Shown here: positions 25,809-38,040 of the stretch, in pieces
Position numbering within the stretch: position 1 is the stretch's first letter
How the letters are laid out: every line of letters begins with the position of its first letter
DNA from: Tetracentron sinense
Taxonomy: Eukaryota; Streptophyta; Magnoliopsida; Trochodendrales; Trochodendraceae
DNA: 64,000 nucleotides
Direction: 5' to 3'
Assembly (NCBI GenBank): GCA_015143295.1
Contig: CM026571.1
Span: 33,942,505 to 34,006,504 of the forward strand
The notes under the pieces: generated by a model
The model's input: the letters and a program-made list of their open reading frames with translations, nothing else
What the model was told of the DNA's origin: nothing
Databases searched by the model: none
Program-made: the position numbers and the translations under genes

Positions 25809-26277
25809 TTCAAATTTCTAATGCATATTGCTAATTGGAGTCTTGGTTTTTCTAACTTTTTAATGTTTAATGTTGGTGGTTGTAATGAAACTTAGGTAGG
25901 TTTTTTAAACCTAATTTGGTTGGTTTTCATCTAATCTATTTTTATAATGAAGTTTCTATCCATATTAATTCACTTATTTGACATCTCTTCACATTCCTAT
26001 TAGTGTATTTTTAATTTATTTTCTTTTAAAAAAATTTATGTCATTCTAATTATTTTTAATTTCATCTCAAATTTTATCTCGTGCATCGCAGGGGGTGTTT
26101 ACTTAGTTTATATTAATTGTGAGACATGTTTGTAGGTTTATTGAATTGAGAAAATTGTTCATGTAACAACCACTCAATTGTCAGTATTTCAACGAAACAA
26201 CACACACAAATAGAGAAAAGATTGTTTTCTTATAAAATATTTTTACGTAAACGATTTTACACTATAAAATTTTAGTC

Positions 26278-26474
26278 GGTCTATGGGTACTCCCAAATCT
26301 ACTCTCTATTCTTAACCGTTTATAACCAACCACTAAAGATTAGGATTTGAGTTGACTTATTTTGTCTTTTCATATGCAACATCAGCTCTAATCCTAACCG
26401 TTTAACAACTGAGATAAACAGTTAGGATTTGAAAGTATATTTGGGAGTACACCTTGAGAGTATCTCTAGGCTAA
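26278..26474. mobile_element. MITE with 27-bp terminal inverted repeats, copy 2
   Basis: GTCTATGGGTACTCCCAAAT at the left and GGGAGTACACCTTGAGAGTA near the right, with interior TCTTAACCGTT..CCTAACCGTT shared with the copy at 25619. It lies just beyond the Helitron C end. Confidence 0.65.
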
Positions 26475-26499
26475 TTCTAAAATACTTTATGTGCAAACA

Positions 26500-26860
26500 A
26501 ACGGATCAGTTACAACAAAACTCTACCGAGCAGTGAAGGAATATTAGTGACGAAGTATTGTCTCTAATACATCACTTATAGAGAAATGCCCTCCATCACT
26601 AATGTTCCGTCTCTAATAATGTATTCGACACTTATGCATATTTTTTTTTATAATAAAGTAAGGTATAGAGACAGAATATGGTCACTGATAAAGAATATTT
26701 TTTTGGAAGGGATAAGAGTATTTTTTAGGGACCAAAGTATTCCGTCACTAATGGGTTATGTGACGGAATTGATTTATTATGACCGAATATTTAAAACACT
26801 ACTGGATAGAGATTATTACTGACAAAAATAATTCCATCACTCTGTAACAACAATTGAGAA
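26500..26860. mobile_element. Decayed DNA-transposon remnant with CCGTCACTAAT motifs
   Basis: Variants of TTCCGTCACTAATG recur in both orientations (about 26548, 26598, 26748, 26835), with CACTACTGG near 26797. Repeated subterminal motifs of this kind fit a CACTA-like end, but no pair of terminal repeats or target duplication could be defined. Confidence 0.35.
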
Positions 26861-27042
26861 TCTACACTGTTTTTTGATATGTCGAGAGGACAATGGGTAT
26901 TTGTACCGTGGACTACAATAAGCAGCAGTCGGTCGTTTGGCATGAAAGCTATTAATCTAGTATACTAAAAAAAAATATATTTAATAACTTTTTACAAGTG
27001 ACGTGACTGATTTGTAGTCTGAATTCAATTTTTTTAAAGTCA

Positions 27043-27600
27043 AATCCTCTACGGTGATATACCAATTTCGCAAATCCGGTTATCACCTTTGAGGTTGCCA
27101 CGTGTCTCCTTTGACACCTCTTAATTATGGTTAAGATTCACTCATCCTCATTGTTCACCCACCCATACTTGGTTTTAGAAAAAAATATTGGAGTGCTAGC
27201 CCTACTTTCAAGTGTTTCCTACTTTCAACATTAACTAATCTCACCTATCTAAATTTTCTGTTAAAGCATGACAATCACTGAAAAAGTGTGTACTTTAATA
27301 GTGATATTGGACAAGTAAGTGGCTGGTCCATGTTAACAGTATAAAACACTTGAGAGTAGGGTTAGTACTCAAAATATTAATCCTATTTTTCAAAATTAAA
27401 AACTATTTTTAGGGTTTTTTTAATATTAAATTTTTAAAAAAAGAATTAATATTTTTTTCTAAAAACTAAGGATGAATGGGTGAACCCTAGGGATGGGTGA
27501 ATCTTAACCACAGTTAAAGGATGTTGAAGGGGACACAACACGTGGCAACCTCAAAAGGTAATAACCGGATTTGCCAAATCCGGTTATCGCGGTAGAGGAT
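27043..27600. mobile_element. Foldback MITE family, copy 1 (long form)
   Basis: A near-palindromic element. The left arm CAAATCCTCTACGGTGAT..AAATCCGGTTATCACC..TGCCACGTGTCTCCTTTGAC is mirrored on the right by GACACAACACGTGGCAACCT..GGTAATAACCGGATTTG..GGTAGAGGAT. A second palindrome (27190-27370, GAGTGCTAGCCCTACTTTC against GAGAGTAGGGTTAGTACTC) sits in its middle, a MITE within a MITE. The LINE poly-T tail abuts its right end. Other copies: 44101-44480, 45036-45560, 45670-46032 and 57480-57750. Confidence 0.8.
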
Positions 27601-27639
27601 TTTTTTTTTTTTCGATAAAAGGTAGAAAATTTATTGCTA

Positions 27640-30600
27640 AATGAAACCAAAGATTTACATAGAACCATATTCATGGACACATTTGAATCTACTTCATTCA
27701 AAAAGAAAAATAAATAAATTAAGAGACTATCAATTGAGAATCTATTCTTATCTGTTAGCCGAAATCTCCGTTATAATAGAGCTGGAATTTCCGGAAGAGA
27801 GATGTCGAACCATTGCTAATCCTTGGAAATCTTCTAATAAAGTTTTTGCTTTGTGAACAATCTTAGTTGGATGGAGTTGATAGTTATCAAAAAGTATTTT
27901 GTTGCGCGAATTCCAAATAGCCCAAACTATCGTTGTCCCAAATTCCAAGTCATTTTTTGAAGCCTGAGATTCAAAATCTAGCATGATATGGAGAAAATCC
28001 AAATCCTTAGTTGTTGACATTTTCTGGGCTCTCCCCAATAGTAACGCCCAAGCATTTCGAGCCAAAGGACAAGCCCACAATGCATGGGTCACAGATTCTG
28101 AATGATATAAACAAATGCGACATGATTTTTCCGTTGCAACACCCCGTCTGACTAGATTTACCATTGTTGGAAGGGAATCTGTACAAGCTCTCCACATAAA
28201 ATGCTTACATTTACTCGGTATTCCAAAACCCCATATCCGTCTCCAAATTCGCCTTATATCTGCCGCATTGGAACCCTCTGCATCATTATCTCTATTATTG
28301 GATTCCACATCTCGCATGACAAAATGATAAGCCGAACGAACTGAAAATTTCCCAAATTGTCCATGATGCCATAAGATCTTATCTGAAACAGAAATATCAC
28401 TAAGAGAAATCGCCTTAATCATAGCTGCATCATGATTATCAAAAACTCTATCAATAATGGATGTGTTTCACCTTCTAGTCATTGAATCAATGATCTCGCC
28501 AACCCATGTTAGATTATCAACCTCTGAATTACATTTAAGTGGCCGAGGAGTCCATTTGTCGCTCCAAAGCTTTATGTTGCTCCCATTTCCAACTTTCCAA
28601 ACCATACCCTGATGGATAAGATTTTGAGCCGCCAAAAAACTTCTCCAAATATAACTCGGATTAGAACCTACCTTAGCATTCAAGAAAGATCCATTAGGGA
28701 AGTATTTAGCTTTAAAAACCCGATAGAACAAAGACTGTGGATTCTGAAGGAGCCTCCACCCTTGTTTTGCTAAAAGAGCTAAGTTAAAAACTTGGAGATC
28801 ACGGAACCCCAAACCACCATTCTTCTTAACCTTACACATCTTAGCCCAGCCGACCCAATGAATTTTGTGTTCCGAGCCCTTTTGTCCCCACCAAAATTTC
28901 GAAATGCCCGATTGAATTTCAGTACACTACGATTTAGGAAGTTTGAAACATGACATTGTGTAAGCAGGAATGACTTGAACCACCGCCTTTATCAAAATCT
29001 CTCGACCCCCTCTTGATAACATTTTTTCTTTCCATCCATTGAGCTTCTTAAAAACTCTCTCCTTGAGGCCATCGAAAGAACGCATTTTTGATTTTCCAAC
29101 CATAACCGGTAGCCCAAGATATCTCTCGCTAGGATTTGAATTGGTAACCCCAATCAGATCTTTTATCTCTTGTTGCACCATATTTGATGTATTTGGACTG
29201 AAAAAATTGAGGTATTTTCTCGATTTATTTTTTGTCCCGAAGCTTGCTCATAAATCTCTAGAACTTTGAGAATATTGCGACATTCATTTGAAGAAGCCTG
29301 AGTCATGAGAAGACTATCGTCAGCAAATAACAAATGAGAAAATTTTGGGCCATACCTACTAGCCGAGAAACCATGAAGTTGTCCTTGTCTTCCCGACTCC
29401 CGTAATAATGCCGTAAGTCCTTCCGCACAAATAAGGAATAAATATGGGGATAGAGGATCTCCTTGATGCAAACCTCGAGTAGGTTTTATATATCCTTGGG
29501 GGGGTACCATTAACCAAAACTGAGTATGTTGCAGAAGTAACACAACTCATATCAAGATCAACCCATCTGTCTTCAAAGCCCAATTTATTCATGACTGCTT
29601 TCAAAAAATTCCATTCTACCCTGTCATAAGCCTTGCTCATGTCAAGCTTCATAGCCATCCACCTCATTTTTCCTTTCCTCTTTTGCTTCATAGTGTGCAT
29701 CAATTCGTATGCAACTGCTATATTATCAGATATAATCCTTTCCGGCAAAAAGGCACTCTGGGAATCTGAAATGATGGATGATAAAACACTTTGCATACGA
29801 TTTGCAAGAACCTTTGACACTATTTTATAGAGCACATTACACAGACTAATGGGTCTATAGTCTGACATGCGTTGAGGGCTTTTGATTTTAGGAATCAGAG
29901 CAATATGAGTAAAATTTATTTTCGAAAGTAAATGACCAGAATTTAACAAAGCAAGCACTGCCGAAGAAACTTGATCACCCACAATATGCCAATAGTGCTG
30001 GTAAAAAAAGCAAGACATACAGTCCGGACCAGGAGCCTTGGATGGATGCATTTGAAAGATTGCTTTTTTTACTTCATCCGCTGTGAATGGGCAGAGAAGC
30101 TTTCTATTTTGATCCGGATCGACCACTCTTTCCATCACCCCCGTGGTTCGGCTGATAAGAGGAGGATTGCTTGTAGTGAAAATATCTTGAAAATACGTTG
30201 TAGCAACAGACCCAATCTCATCTCCATCCTCAATCCACCTTTCGCTTATATCCATCAACTTCACTATATTGTTTTTCCGCTTACGTTGTGATGCTCTTTG
30301 GTGAAAATATTTTGTATTTTTATCCCCCGATGATAACCAAATAGCTCTCGATCACTGTCGCCAATACACTTCCTCTTTGAGTAGGAGCCCATTAATTTCT
30401 TCATTGATCCTATGAATATTTGTTTGATTCCGGCCCTCTTTATTGTATTTCATGCATTCTTCTAATTCTTTTCTTTTTGTTTCAAGCATCTTCCTATCTT
30501 TCCCAAATGCCAACCGACTCCACTCTACAAGTTTATTTTGGCACAATTTAATTTTTTTAGTTACTTTATACATAGGGCTGCCATTTGAAACTTCACTCTC

Positions 30601-30785
30601 CCATACCCTCTGAATAATTTCTTCACACTCTGGTCGAGAGGCCCATATCTCCTCAAAACGATGAATCATCTTTCGTTGCCACTTGGGGATAGACTGATCA
30701 ACCATCTCTATAAGAAGAAAAACATGGTCAGAGGTCGAGGAAGGGATATGATGAATCATCTTTCGTTGCCACTTGGGGATAGACG
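27640..30785 (-). pseudogene. LINE ORF2 reverse transcriptase and zf-RVT region
   Basis: Minus strand from 30785: STSDHVFLLIEM (end of endonuclease), a linker, then the reverse transcriptase (about 30040-29260: YRPISLCNVLYKIVSKVLAN, KLDMSKAYDRVEW, GLHQGDPLSPYLF, catalytic FADD near 29316-29327), LGLPVMVGKSK, and zf-RVT (about 28240-28050: FGIPSKCKHFMWRACTDSLP, then CRICLYHSESVTHALWAC). Frameshifts near 29500, 29165, 28920 and 28465 break it. The terminal RNase H-like domain is not seen, though TTIVWAIWNSRNKILFD remains. Confidence 0.85.
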
Positions 30786-31463
30786 TATCTGTGGTCTTGT
30801 GAACAACGTTTTCGTTGTGGCTTGACAACGTGTCCGTTGTCTTATGCACAACGTAAACGTTGTATTCTCGACAACGTTTACATTGTCACATGAACAACGA
30901 GCCATTTGTAACTCAGATAAAGATGTCCAGACCTTATTTTAAGACATATACAACGTACCCGAGCTCGAGTCAACAACGAGACCGACTCGCAAGAGGAAGT
31001 GATCAGGAGGCGATCGGTTATTCTGACAAGTAGGCCGAAAGCACTGTCTTGGCATTTAATACTGGTCACTTCTGCATGCTGTCAGAACCCAACCGACTGA
31101 ATTCATAGTAGGCTCTCACGTGTGATGCAACAGGTGGCAGATCTTACTGGCATATTTGGTAATGAGTGCAGAGCACTTGGTATGGGCATCCATGGTCATC
31201 TATGACCATACCAAGGTTAACCTATAAATACCCCGAGAATTTCAGTGTTGCAGGGATCGGAAGGAGACATATTTCAGTGCTTAGGAAATATTATTTTTCA
31301 GTGCCTTTGTGCGTGTTACTGTTCTTCATCTTCTCCACCTACTTACTTTATCATCGGAGCGCAGGTCAGGGTATCACACCCTTCAACTCCTACCTTCTAC
31401 CAGCAAGCCAGAGTGTGAGTAGCTGCAGCTGACGCGTGTCCTTCCCGGTAATTTTTCCTTTCA
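30783..31463 (+). repeat. Tat 5' LTR, 5'-truncated
   Basis: Starts at GACGTATCTGTGG, which corresponds to 41209 in the 3' LTR, and ends TTTTTCCTTTCA just before the primer-binding site. TATA box CCTATAAATACC at 31220-31231. It keeps five of the ACAACG-N4-CGTTGT dyads, but the last two have decayed arms (ACATTGT, ATTTGT). Confidence 0.88.
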
Positions 31464-31467
31464 AAAT

Positions 31468-31484
31468 TGGCGCCGTCTGTGGGA
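31468..31484 (+). promoter_or_regulatory. Tat primer-binding site
   Basis: TGGCGCCGTCTGTGGGA four bases inside the 5' LTR. This sequence is the usual tRNA-primed minus-strand start site of plant Tat/Athila elements, from memory; I do not assign the tRNA. Confidence 0.75.
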
Positions 31485-31519
31485 ATTTATAAACGAACCT
31501 CCCTTAGCTCTTTGTGATC

Positions 31520-33086
31520 ATGACTGATCAAACTTCTGTGCCCGGGCGTGAGAATCAAACCCCTCAGGCCACCCTATTCGCACCTTCTGTCGTGCAGACT
31601 TTCATTCCTGGGATCAGTCCATTGTTTGAGCAGCCAGAGAGAACCATGCCCCCCTATTGAACTTTCTGTCCCTGATCGTATTTTGATGATGTTGCAAAAA
31701 CAGCAGTCTGCTTTGGATCAGATCACCAGACACGAGCAAATGATGCAAGAAAGGCTTGATGCGTTCGAGCATAGCAGACTCGAAATAGATGATGGGCCAT
31801 CTCAGAGACCATCAGTGAGACGTCAGCTTGACTTCTCCTCTTCCCCATCGGCACAAGAGAACCGTGACACCAAGTTTGTGCTTCTTCCTATTGAAAGGGA
31901 TGCAAAATAACCTTAGGTTCGTGCAGAGCAGAGAACTCCTTCTGATCATATTTATTTACGAGAAGAAGCAGGATAAGAAGATTCGAGAGGTGCTGTCGAG
32001 GGAGCGGTCGCTCAGAAGACTTGGATGACTTCCAAGGAGGTGGAGGCTATGATCAGTGTTCGTGTCAAGAGCATGAAAGGAGGGATTCCTGATCACTTTG
32101 CTCAGTCAGCAAAGGACAACGTCGAGAACTCTCCTTTCACAGATGCCATCAATCAGTCATACACTTCTTCCAAGTTTATGACCCCGATCTTCCCCATGTA
32201 CACCGGAGGAACGGATCCGGAGGAGCACTTATTTGACTTTAAGCATGCGATGGCTGTTCGCAATCTAGATGATAATCTATATTGCAAGGCTTTCCTCAAT
32301 AGCCTGGCTGGAGCGGCATCAAGATGGTTTCGTAATCTGTCTCCTAGTTCATTCAGCAACTTCTCCGAGCTCAGGTCGGCTTTTATTGATCAGTTCATTA
32401 TCAATAAAAAGAAGAAAGCAGGTGCAGATACTCTCTTCTCTTTAAGGATGAAACTGGCAGAATCCTTAAGAGACTTCATTTCGCGCTTCACTGACGAAGT
32501 CCATAGCATCGATAAAGTCGATGAAGGAAATTGTATTGCTGCTTTTAAGAATGCTATCCCTAGGCATTCCGAGCTCTATAAATCCCTGACTCTTGACTAT
32601 CCTGTCAAGATGGACGAGATGATGGTTCGTGCGACCAAGTACGGAAGATATGAAGATGATGTTTCCGTTGTGCCAAAGCCAAGGACGAGAGGGGTGGATG
32701 TGATAGAGAGAGCACGCCGGTCGTCTAAGAGGAAGGAGAAGAGGCAGAGGTATGAGTCTTCATCATCTGAGGACTCACCACCTAGGAAGGAGAATGAGAA
32801 GGTAGTGTACGTGACTCAGCGGGATCAGCCGGCTCGGCACCCGTATGAAGGAAATTACAATAAATTCCAGCAGCAGGGTAGGACGGAGAGACGTCCTAAC
32901 CCGAATCTTCAGCAGCAAGTGAGGCAGCATTATCAGCCTCACCAGGAGCAACCACAAGTACAGCGAGAGAGAGGTGTTCAGCCGAGTGAGAGGCGACCTT
33001 TTGCAGCTCGGGCGGATCCCATCCATTTTACTGCTAGCCCAGCGACCATCATGAAGTCGATGGAGGGCCAGGCGTATTTCGAGTGA
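31520..33086 (+). pseudogene. Tat gag, frameshifted
   Basis: ATG 31520 begins MTDQTSVPGREN and stops at about 31660. The frame changes, then a long open stretch (32025-33086) covers the retrotransposon gag core: MYTGGTDPEEHLFDFKHAM, FLNSLAGAASRWFRNL, SLRDFISRFTDEV. It ends in a basic, Gln/Arg-rich RNA-binding tail. A degraded zinc-knuckle-like HYRKCRGHLTNRC follows near 33137-33176. Gag forms the virus-like particle in intact elements. Confidence 0.82.
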
Positions 33087-33349
33087 CCTGCTAGAGCTGT
33101 GCAAGATGTTATGTCGGGACCATGAGCACATGAGTATTGCCATTATCGTAAGTGTCGTGGTCATCTTACGAACCGATGTCGTATCTTGAGGGAGTATTTG
33201 GAGAGGCTGGTCCAGGAAGGGTATTTGGGAGAATATCTCAGTTCCGGTAACGGTGGCACGATGCGCACCAGAGAACTGTTATCCCAACCTCGTACAGGAG
33301 AGCCTGCCAATAATCCAAGTACCAGTGGAAGACGACGAGGAGAAGCCCA

Positions 33350-33920
33350 TTTAGGCACTATCAACGTCATCTGTCGTGTGCGAGCACCGGAGGAGGATGT
33401 GGAGAGAGACTTCAGAGCAAAGACGAGGAAGATGTCTCATGAAGTTGAAGTATGTCAGGTGTAGGTGTCTGCAAGAAGCGTGGAGCAGAAGCTTACTTTC
33501 ACCGATCATGATATGGCAACGGTAATCCGGCCTCATTATGATGCTCTTGTTTTCACCATGAGAATAGGAGATTTCGATATCAAGAGGGTGCTCGTAGATT
33601 CCGGGAGGGGCAGACATCTTGTATCTTCATGCTTTCACTCAGATGAAGTTGGATTCGTCCGTTCTCATCTTTGCTCAGACCCCGCTGTTCGGGTTTGATG
33701 GCAGTTCGATGAAACTTATAGGCGACGTCGTCTTACCCGTTGTGGCAGGACCCGTTGTCCTACAAACCAGATTCTCCGTCCTGGATGCGCCATCGCCTTA
33801 CAACGCAATCTTGGGTCGATGGTGGACCCACGAGATGAAGGCTGTATCAAGTGTTGAAATACCCGACGCAGGACGGACGTCAGGAGATCAGATGGGATCA
33901 ATTGGCGTCGCAGAAGTGTG
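33350..33920 (+). pseudogene. Tat aspartic protease region, frameshifted
   Basis: The active-site segment reads VLVDSGRGR at about 33588-33614; the family motif is DSGSSADIL, so catalytic Asp-Ser-Gly remains but the next residues are altered and the frame shifts. It continues as YLHAFTQMKLD, PLFGFDGSSM and FSVLDAPSPYNAILGRWW, the usual C-terminal half of this protease. Confidence 0.75.
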
Positions 33921-34179
33921 ATTTCCCTCATTCCGTTGTGCCCAAATAGCAATTACAGGTCGGCTCCGTTGTGGAAGATAGCTCGGAAGTCATGTTGTGC
34001 AGACCTTCCGTTGAACCCACGAAGGCAGTCAATCTGGGAACGGAAGAAGAGTTAAAGGCCTTGCAGATTGGGACGAGCTTGACAACGGATGAGGAGGGCG
34101 AGTTGCTGGAATTTCTGAAGAAGAACCTTGATGTCTTTGCATGGTCGCACAAAGATATGACAGACATCAATCCGAGTAT

Positions 34180-34836
34180 TATCTGCCATCACCTCAACGT
34201 TGATCCTGCTGTTCATCCGGTGAGCAGAAACCTCGGAGACTTGCCCCAGCCTATCATGATGCAGTGAATGAAGAGATAGACAAGCTGATCCAGTTTGGGT
34301 TCATCCAAGAAGTGCAGTATCCTGGTTGGATAACTAATGTCGTAACTGTACCCAAGAAGAATGGGAAAGTGAGAGTTTGTATTGACTTCACTGGTGTTAA
34401 TAAAGCATGTCCCAAAGACTTTTTTCCTATGCCAAGGATTGATAGGCTCATCAATGTCACTGCTGGCCATGAAATGTTATCATTTATGGATGGTTATTCG
34501 GGCTATAACCAAATCCTTCTGGCGGAAGAAGATCAAGAGAAGACCACTTTCATTACAGAGCGTGGCTTGTTCTATTATCGTGTTATGCCTTTTGGTTTGA
34601 AGAATGCTGGTGCCACGTATCAACGTTTAATGAATCTCATGTTTGGGCCAATCCTCGGCAAAACGGTTGAAGTTTACATCGATGACATCGTTGTGAAGAG
34701 CCGACTACGGAATACCCTTGTGATGGACCTTGCTGAACCTTTCTCTATTCTGAGAGCTTTCAATCTGAAGATAAACCCAGAGAAGTGCACCTTCGGGGTT
34801 ACCTCTGGTAAATTCTTGGGTTATCTTGTGAGTTAG
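34180..34836 (+). pseudogene. Tat reverse transcriptase
   Basis: Blocks in order: GFIQEVQYPGWITNVV, VPKKNGKVRVCIDF, MDGYSGYNQILL, VMPFGLKNAGATYQRLMN, catalytic YIDDIVVKSR (about 34675-34704; the family usually has YVDD, a conservative change), FGVTSGKFLGY. A stop follows at 34834-34836 and more stops lie upstream at 34267. Confidence 0.88.
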
Positions 34837-35568
34837 CGGGGTATTGAAGCTAATCCAGCTCAGATCCGTGCTCTAATGGACATGCCGGAGCCTAAGTCGA
34901 AGAAGGAGATCCAGAAGTGAACAGGGCGTATTGCTGCACTCAATCGGTTTATCTCCAAGTCATCTGATCGTTTTAAACCCCTCTTTGAGCTGCTGAGGAA
35001 GGATTTTATTTATGCATGGATGCCAGAATGTTCCTGAGCTTTCATTGCTTTGAAAGAGTATTTAGGCTCAGCCCCTATTCTTTTCGTCCCTGAGCCAGGT
35101 GAAGTCTTGTATCTTTATCTTTCTGTCTCAGAGTAGACCATTGGCTCCGTCTTGGTCAGGTGTTGTGGCGGCGTTGAGAAACCTGTTTATTTTATCAGCA
35201 AAACCTTTCTCAATACAAAATGTAATTACAGCAAGCTCGAGAAGGTGTGTCTTGCTCTTGTCTTTTCTGCTGAAAAGCTTCGTCCTTACTTTCATGCTCA
35301 TATTATCGTTGTCATCACAACGTATCCCTTGAAAGTCGTGTTGGGACGACTTGAGTTCGCGGGGAGGATGTCAAAGTGGGCTGTGGCTCTGAGTGAGTTC
35401 GATATCCAATATCGGGCAATAAGTTCAGAGAAGGGGCAAACTATGACAGGATTCCTTTCTGACTTCCCTGTGGAGGAGGAGGCAGAAGAGGTGCGTGAGC
35501 TTCCAGATGAGGTTGACAACGGAGATATCGTTGTAGATGGAGATAAATCATCAGAGTGGGTTGATTGA
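34837..35568 (+). pseudogene. Tat Ty3-type RNase H
   Basis: Contains FKPLFELLRKDF, a break near 35038, PVYFISKTFLNTKCNYSKLE, ALVFSAEKLRPYFHAH, GRMSKWAVALSEFDI and FLSDFPVEEE. Stops at 34918, 35037 and 35136 disable it. It is the first of two RNase H domains in this element. Confidence 0.78.
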
Positions 35569-36123
35569 CTGCTGTATGTGGATGGATCTTCTAACTCGAG
35601 TGGTTCAGGACTTGGTGCTGTGCTCATTAGTCCGGAGAACATAAAAGTGCAGAAGATGTCACGTCTTGGGTTTACTGCCTCCAACAACGAAGCTGAGTAC
35701 AAAGCATTGCTGCTTGGCTTACAGAGTGCGCACGAGCTGCAGGTCTCTAGATTGAGAGTTTTTTGTGATTCACAGCTTGTAGTGAATCAGGTGAATGGAG
35801 ACTACGAATGCAAGGACGATCGAATGAAACAGTATGCTGCACTCATTCGTTTGCAGTGTGAAACGTTCACCGTTGTGGAGATCAAGCATACCCGAAGAGA
35901 TGAGAATAGACATGCTGATGGTTTGGCTTACCTTACTTCTATGATGCAATCTGATGAACCGAAGGTTATTCTTATGGAATACAAAGAATATCCTTCGATA
36001 ACATTCCAACCACAGTGGGAGGTATGTTTTGTTAATCCAGTTCCAAGTTGGATGACAGGGTTAACGGCCTACTTGAAAGATGGAATTCTTCCTATCATTG
36101 TAAAGGAGTCAAGGCGTATCTAG
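35569..36123 (+). pseudogene. Tat archaeal-type RNase H (second RNase H)
   Basis: Reads LLYVDGSSNSSGSGLGAVLI (first catalytic Asp), ASNNEAEYKALLLGL (catalytic Glu), LRVFCDSQLVVNQVNG (Asp), RRDENRHADGLAYL (Asp). All four catalytic acids are present and the frame is open over about 180 residues, the best-preserved enzyme of the element. This domain, acquired by the Tat clade, is the diagnostic feature. Confidence 0.85.
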
Positions 36124-36159
36124 TTCAAGGCACCTCGTTATGTCCTGGTACAGGGAGAG

Positions 36160-37296
36160 TTATATAAAAAGTCTTTTGGGGGACCTTTGCTGAAGTGTAT
36201 TCATCCTGTGAACGTGGAGAGGATTCTTGCTGAGCTTCATGAAGGTATTTGTGGCATACATTTAGGAGAGAGAACGATAGCTCATCGAGCTCTGGGGCAA
36301 GGTTACTTCTGACCTTACATGCAAGCTGATGCTCAGAAGTATGTGAAGAAGTGCAGCCAGTGTCAACGATATGCTCGTTTAATCCATGCTCCAGCTCAAG
36401 AGCTTAACACTGTCTCCCAGCCTTGGCCATTTGCACGATGGGGACTTGATATTGTGGGACCTTTCCCTAAGGCTCCAGGGAATCTAATCTTTCTCCTGGT
36501 GGCAACTGATTACTTCTCTCGTTGGATTGAAGCCATTCCCCTTGCTCGAATCAGAGAACAAGAAGTGAAGAAGTTTATGTGGGAGCATATCATCTGTAGA
36601 TTCGGTATACCGCAGTCCATCATCACTGACAACGAGAAACAGTTCTCAGGACGTATCATTACAGACTTTTGTAGCGGGCTAAAGATCAAGCATATTTTCT
36701 CACCACCATATTATCCTCAGGGGAATGGATTGGCTGAAGCAGCTAATAAAAATATATTGAATGCCTTGAAGAGAACATTGGAAGATTCGAAGGGGAAGTG
36801 GACTATCGAGCTGCACAACGTGCTGTGGGGGTATAGAACAATGCCGAGGAGTCCTACAAACGAAACACCTTTCTCTTTAGCTTATGGCATGGAATCTGTT
36901 ATTCCTACTGAGATTAGTTTGCCCACAATACATTCTTGGCATAGCAAGAAGAAGGACGGAGAGAAAGACATGAACGTTGAGCTCATGACCATTCTCCTCG
37001 ACTTGATAGAAGAGAAGCGAGAAGATGCCAGCATTCAGATGAGAAGATACCAGCAACAGTTGAGGAAGACATACAACCGAAAAGTACAACGGAGGGTCCT
37101 TCAGGTCAGAGATCTCGTTCTCCGAAAAGTGTTCCAGAATACAAAGGAGATTAACAGTGGCAAGTTGGGATCTAACTGGGAAGGGCCTTATATCGTAGAA
37201 CGATTGGGGAGTCCTGGTGTTTGCTACTTGAAAGATCTACAAGGTAATCTCATCCAAAAATCTTGGAACATTATGAATCTAAGGCAATTCTTTTAA
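36160..37296 (+). pseudogene. Tat integrase
   Basis: KKCSQCQRYA is the end of the zinc-binding domain. Core: RWGLDIVGPFP (first Asp), SIITDNEKQFSG (second Asp), NGLAEAANKNIL (Glu), so DDE is intact. The C-terminal domain has KLGSNWEGPYIVER, a GPY/F-type module. The main frame is open for 325 residues from 36319; a stop at 36310-36312 (TGA) breaks it before that. Confidence 0.87.
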
Positions 37297-37997
37297 TAGA
37301 ATCTGTGGCGTATAAATGAGTTGTTGTGCTAATGAGTTTTCAGTGCTTTTACATGAACATTTAAATTGCAATGTTATGGAGTTTTGTGTCAATTCGTTGT
37401 CTGGAACATCAGTGTAATATTGTGAATGTTTTGCAAATTCGAATAAAATTTCGCATGAACAACATACTCACAACGAGACACTAGTGGCTTATCCTAAGGA
37501 TGTCATCTGAGCAAATCTAGTGGCTTATCCTAATGACATCCTCTGAGCAAGTGTCTCGAAACTGAGTTACATTATGTTCATCTTATGAAATTTTACTTGT
37601 CAGATTACATTCACAGTGAACTACATTACAATGTATCCGTTGTGCGAATGATTCAAAGTGCTTTGTTCGGTGTGTGCATCAATCATTAAGTATGATCTTC
37701 ATATACATACATTCAAGTGCATACGTTGTGAGTTATTATGTTCACATTTGTTCTATGATCTGTGAAAAATATTCAGGTATTTATGTTATATTTTTTCTTG
37801 TGTTCATATGTTATGCGAGTTCCACAATTCCAGTTACACTGTGAGATTAGAGAAAGATACAAATGGAAGAAAAGAAAGTGGTTCATTCATTCAAATAAAG
37901 AAGCCCATTGCTGGGTTGCGTACAGATAAACCCCATCATATGAGATAAAGAGAATGGATTACAAGTTTCAGTAAAAAAAACAAAAAACAAAGAGAAA

Positions 37998-38009
37998 TCA
38001 AGTTTCGGC

Positions 38010-38040
<31 letters not shown>

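Larger units (their letters stand above)
23394..26106 (+). mobile_element. Helitron C (non-autonomous) with captured exon pieces
   Basis: It abuts the CTAG of Helitron B and starts TATTCCTATAAATAAAACGG. The 3' end is degraded: CGTGC-ATC-GCAGG, then a spacer and CTTAG near 26102-26106. The post-start sequence (ATGCCACATAGG) is shared with Helitron B at 20708-20720. The interior holds an ATG-initiated exon-like piece (23848-23991, MMTPAPSSFVCPNFSKQEST, ending in a GTAAGT donor), a PPR-like fragment, a 122-bp satellite and another exon-like piece (25022-25096, EIAREFMGGTPSPTSAAK, between AG and GT). This is the usual signature of Helitron gene capture. Confidence 0.6.
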
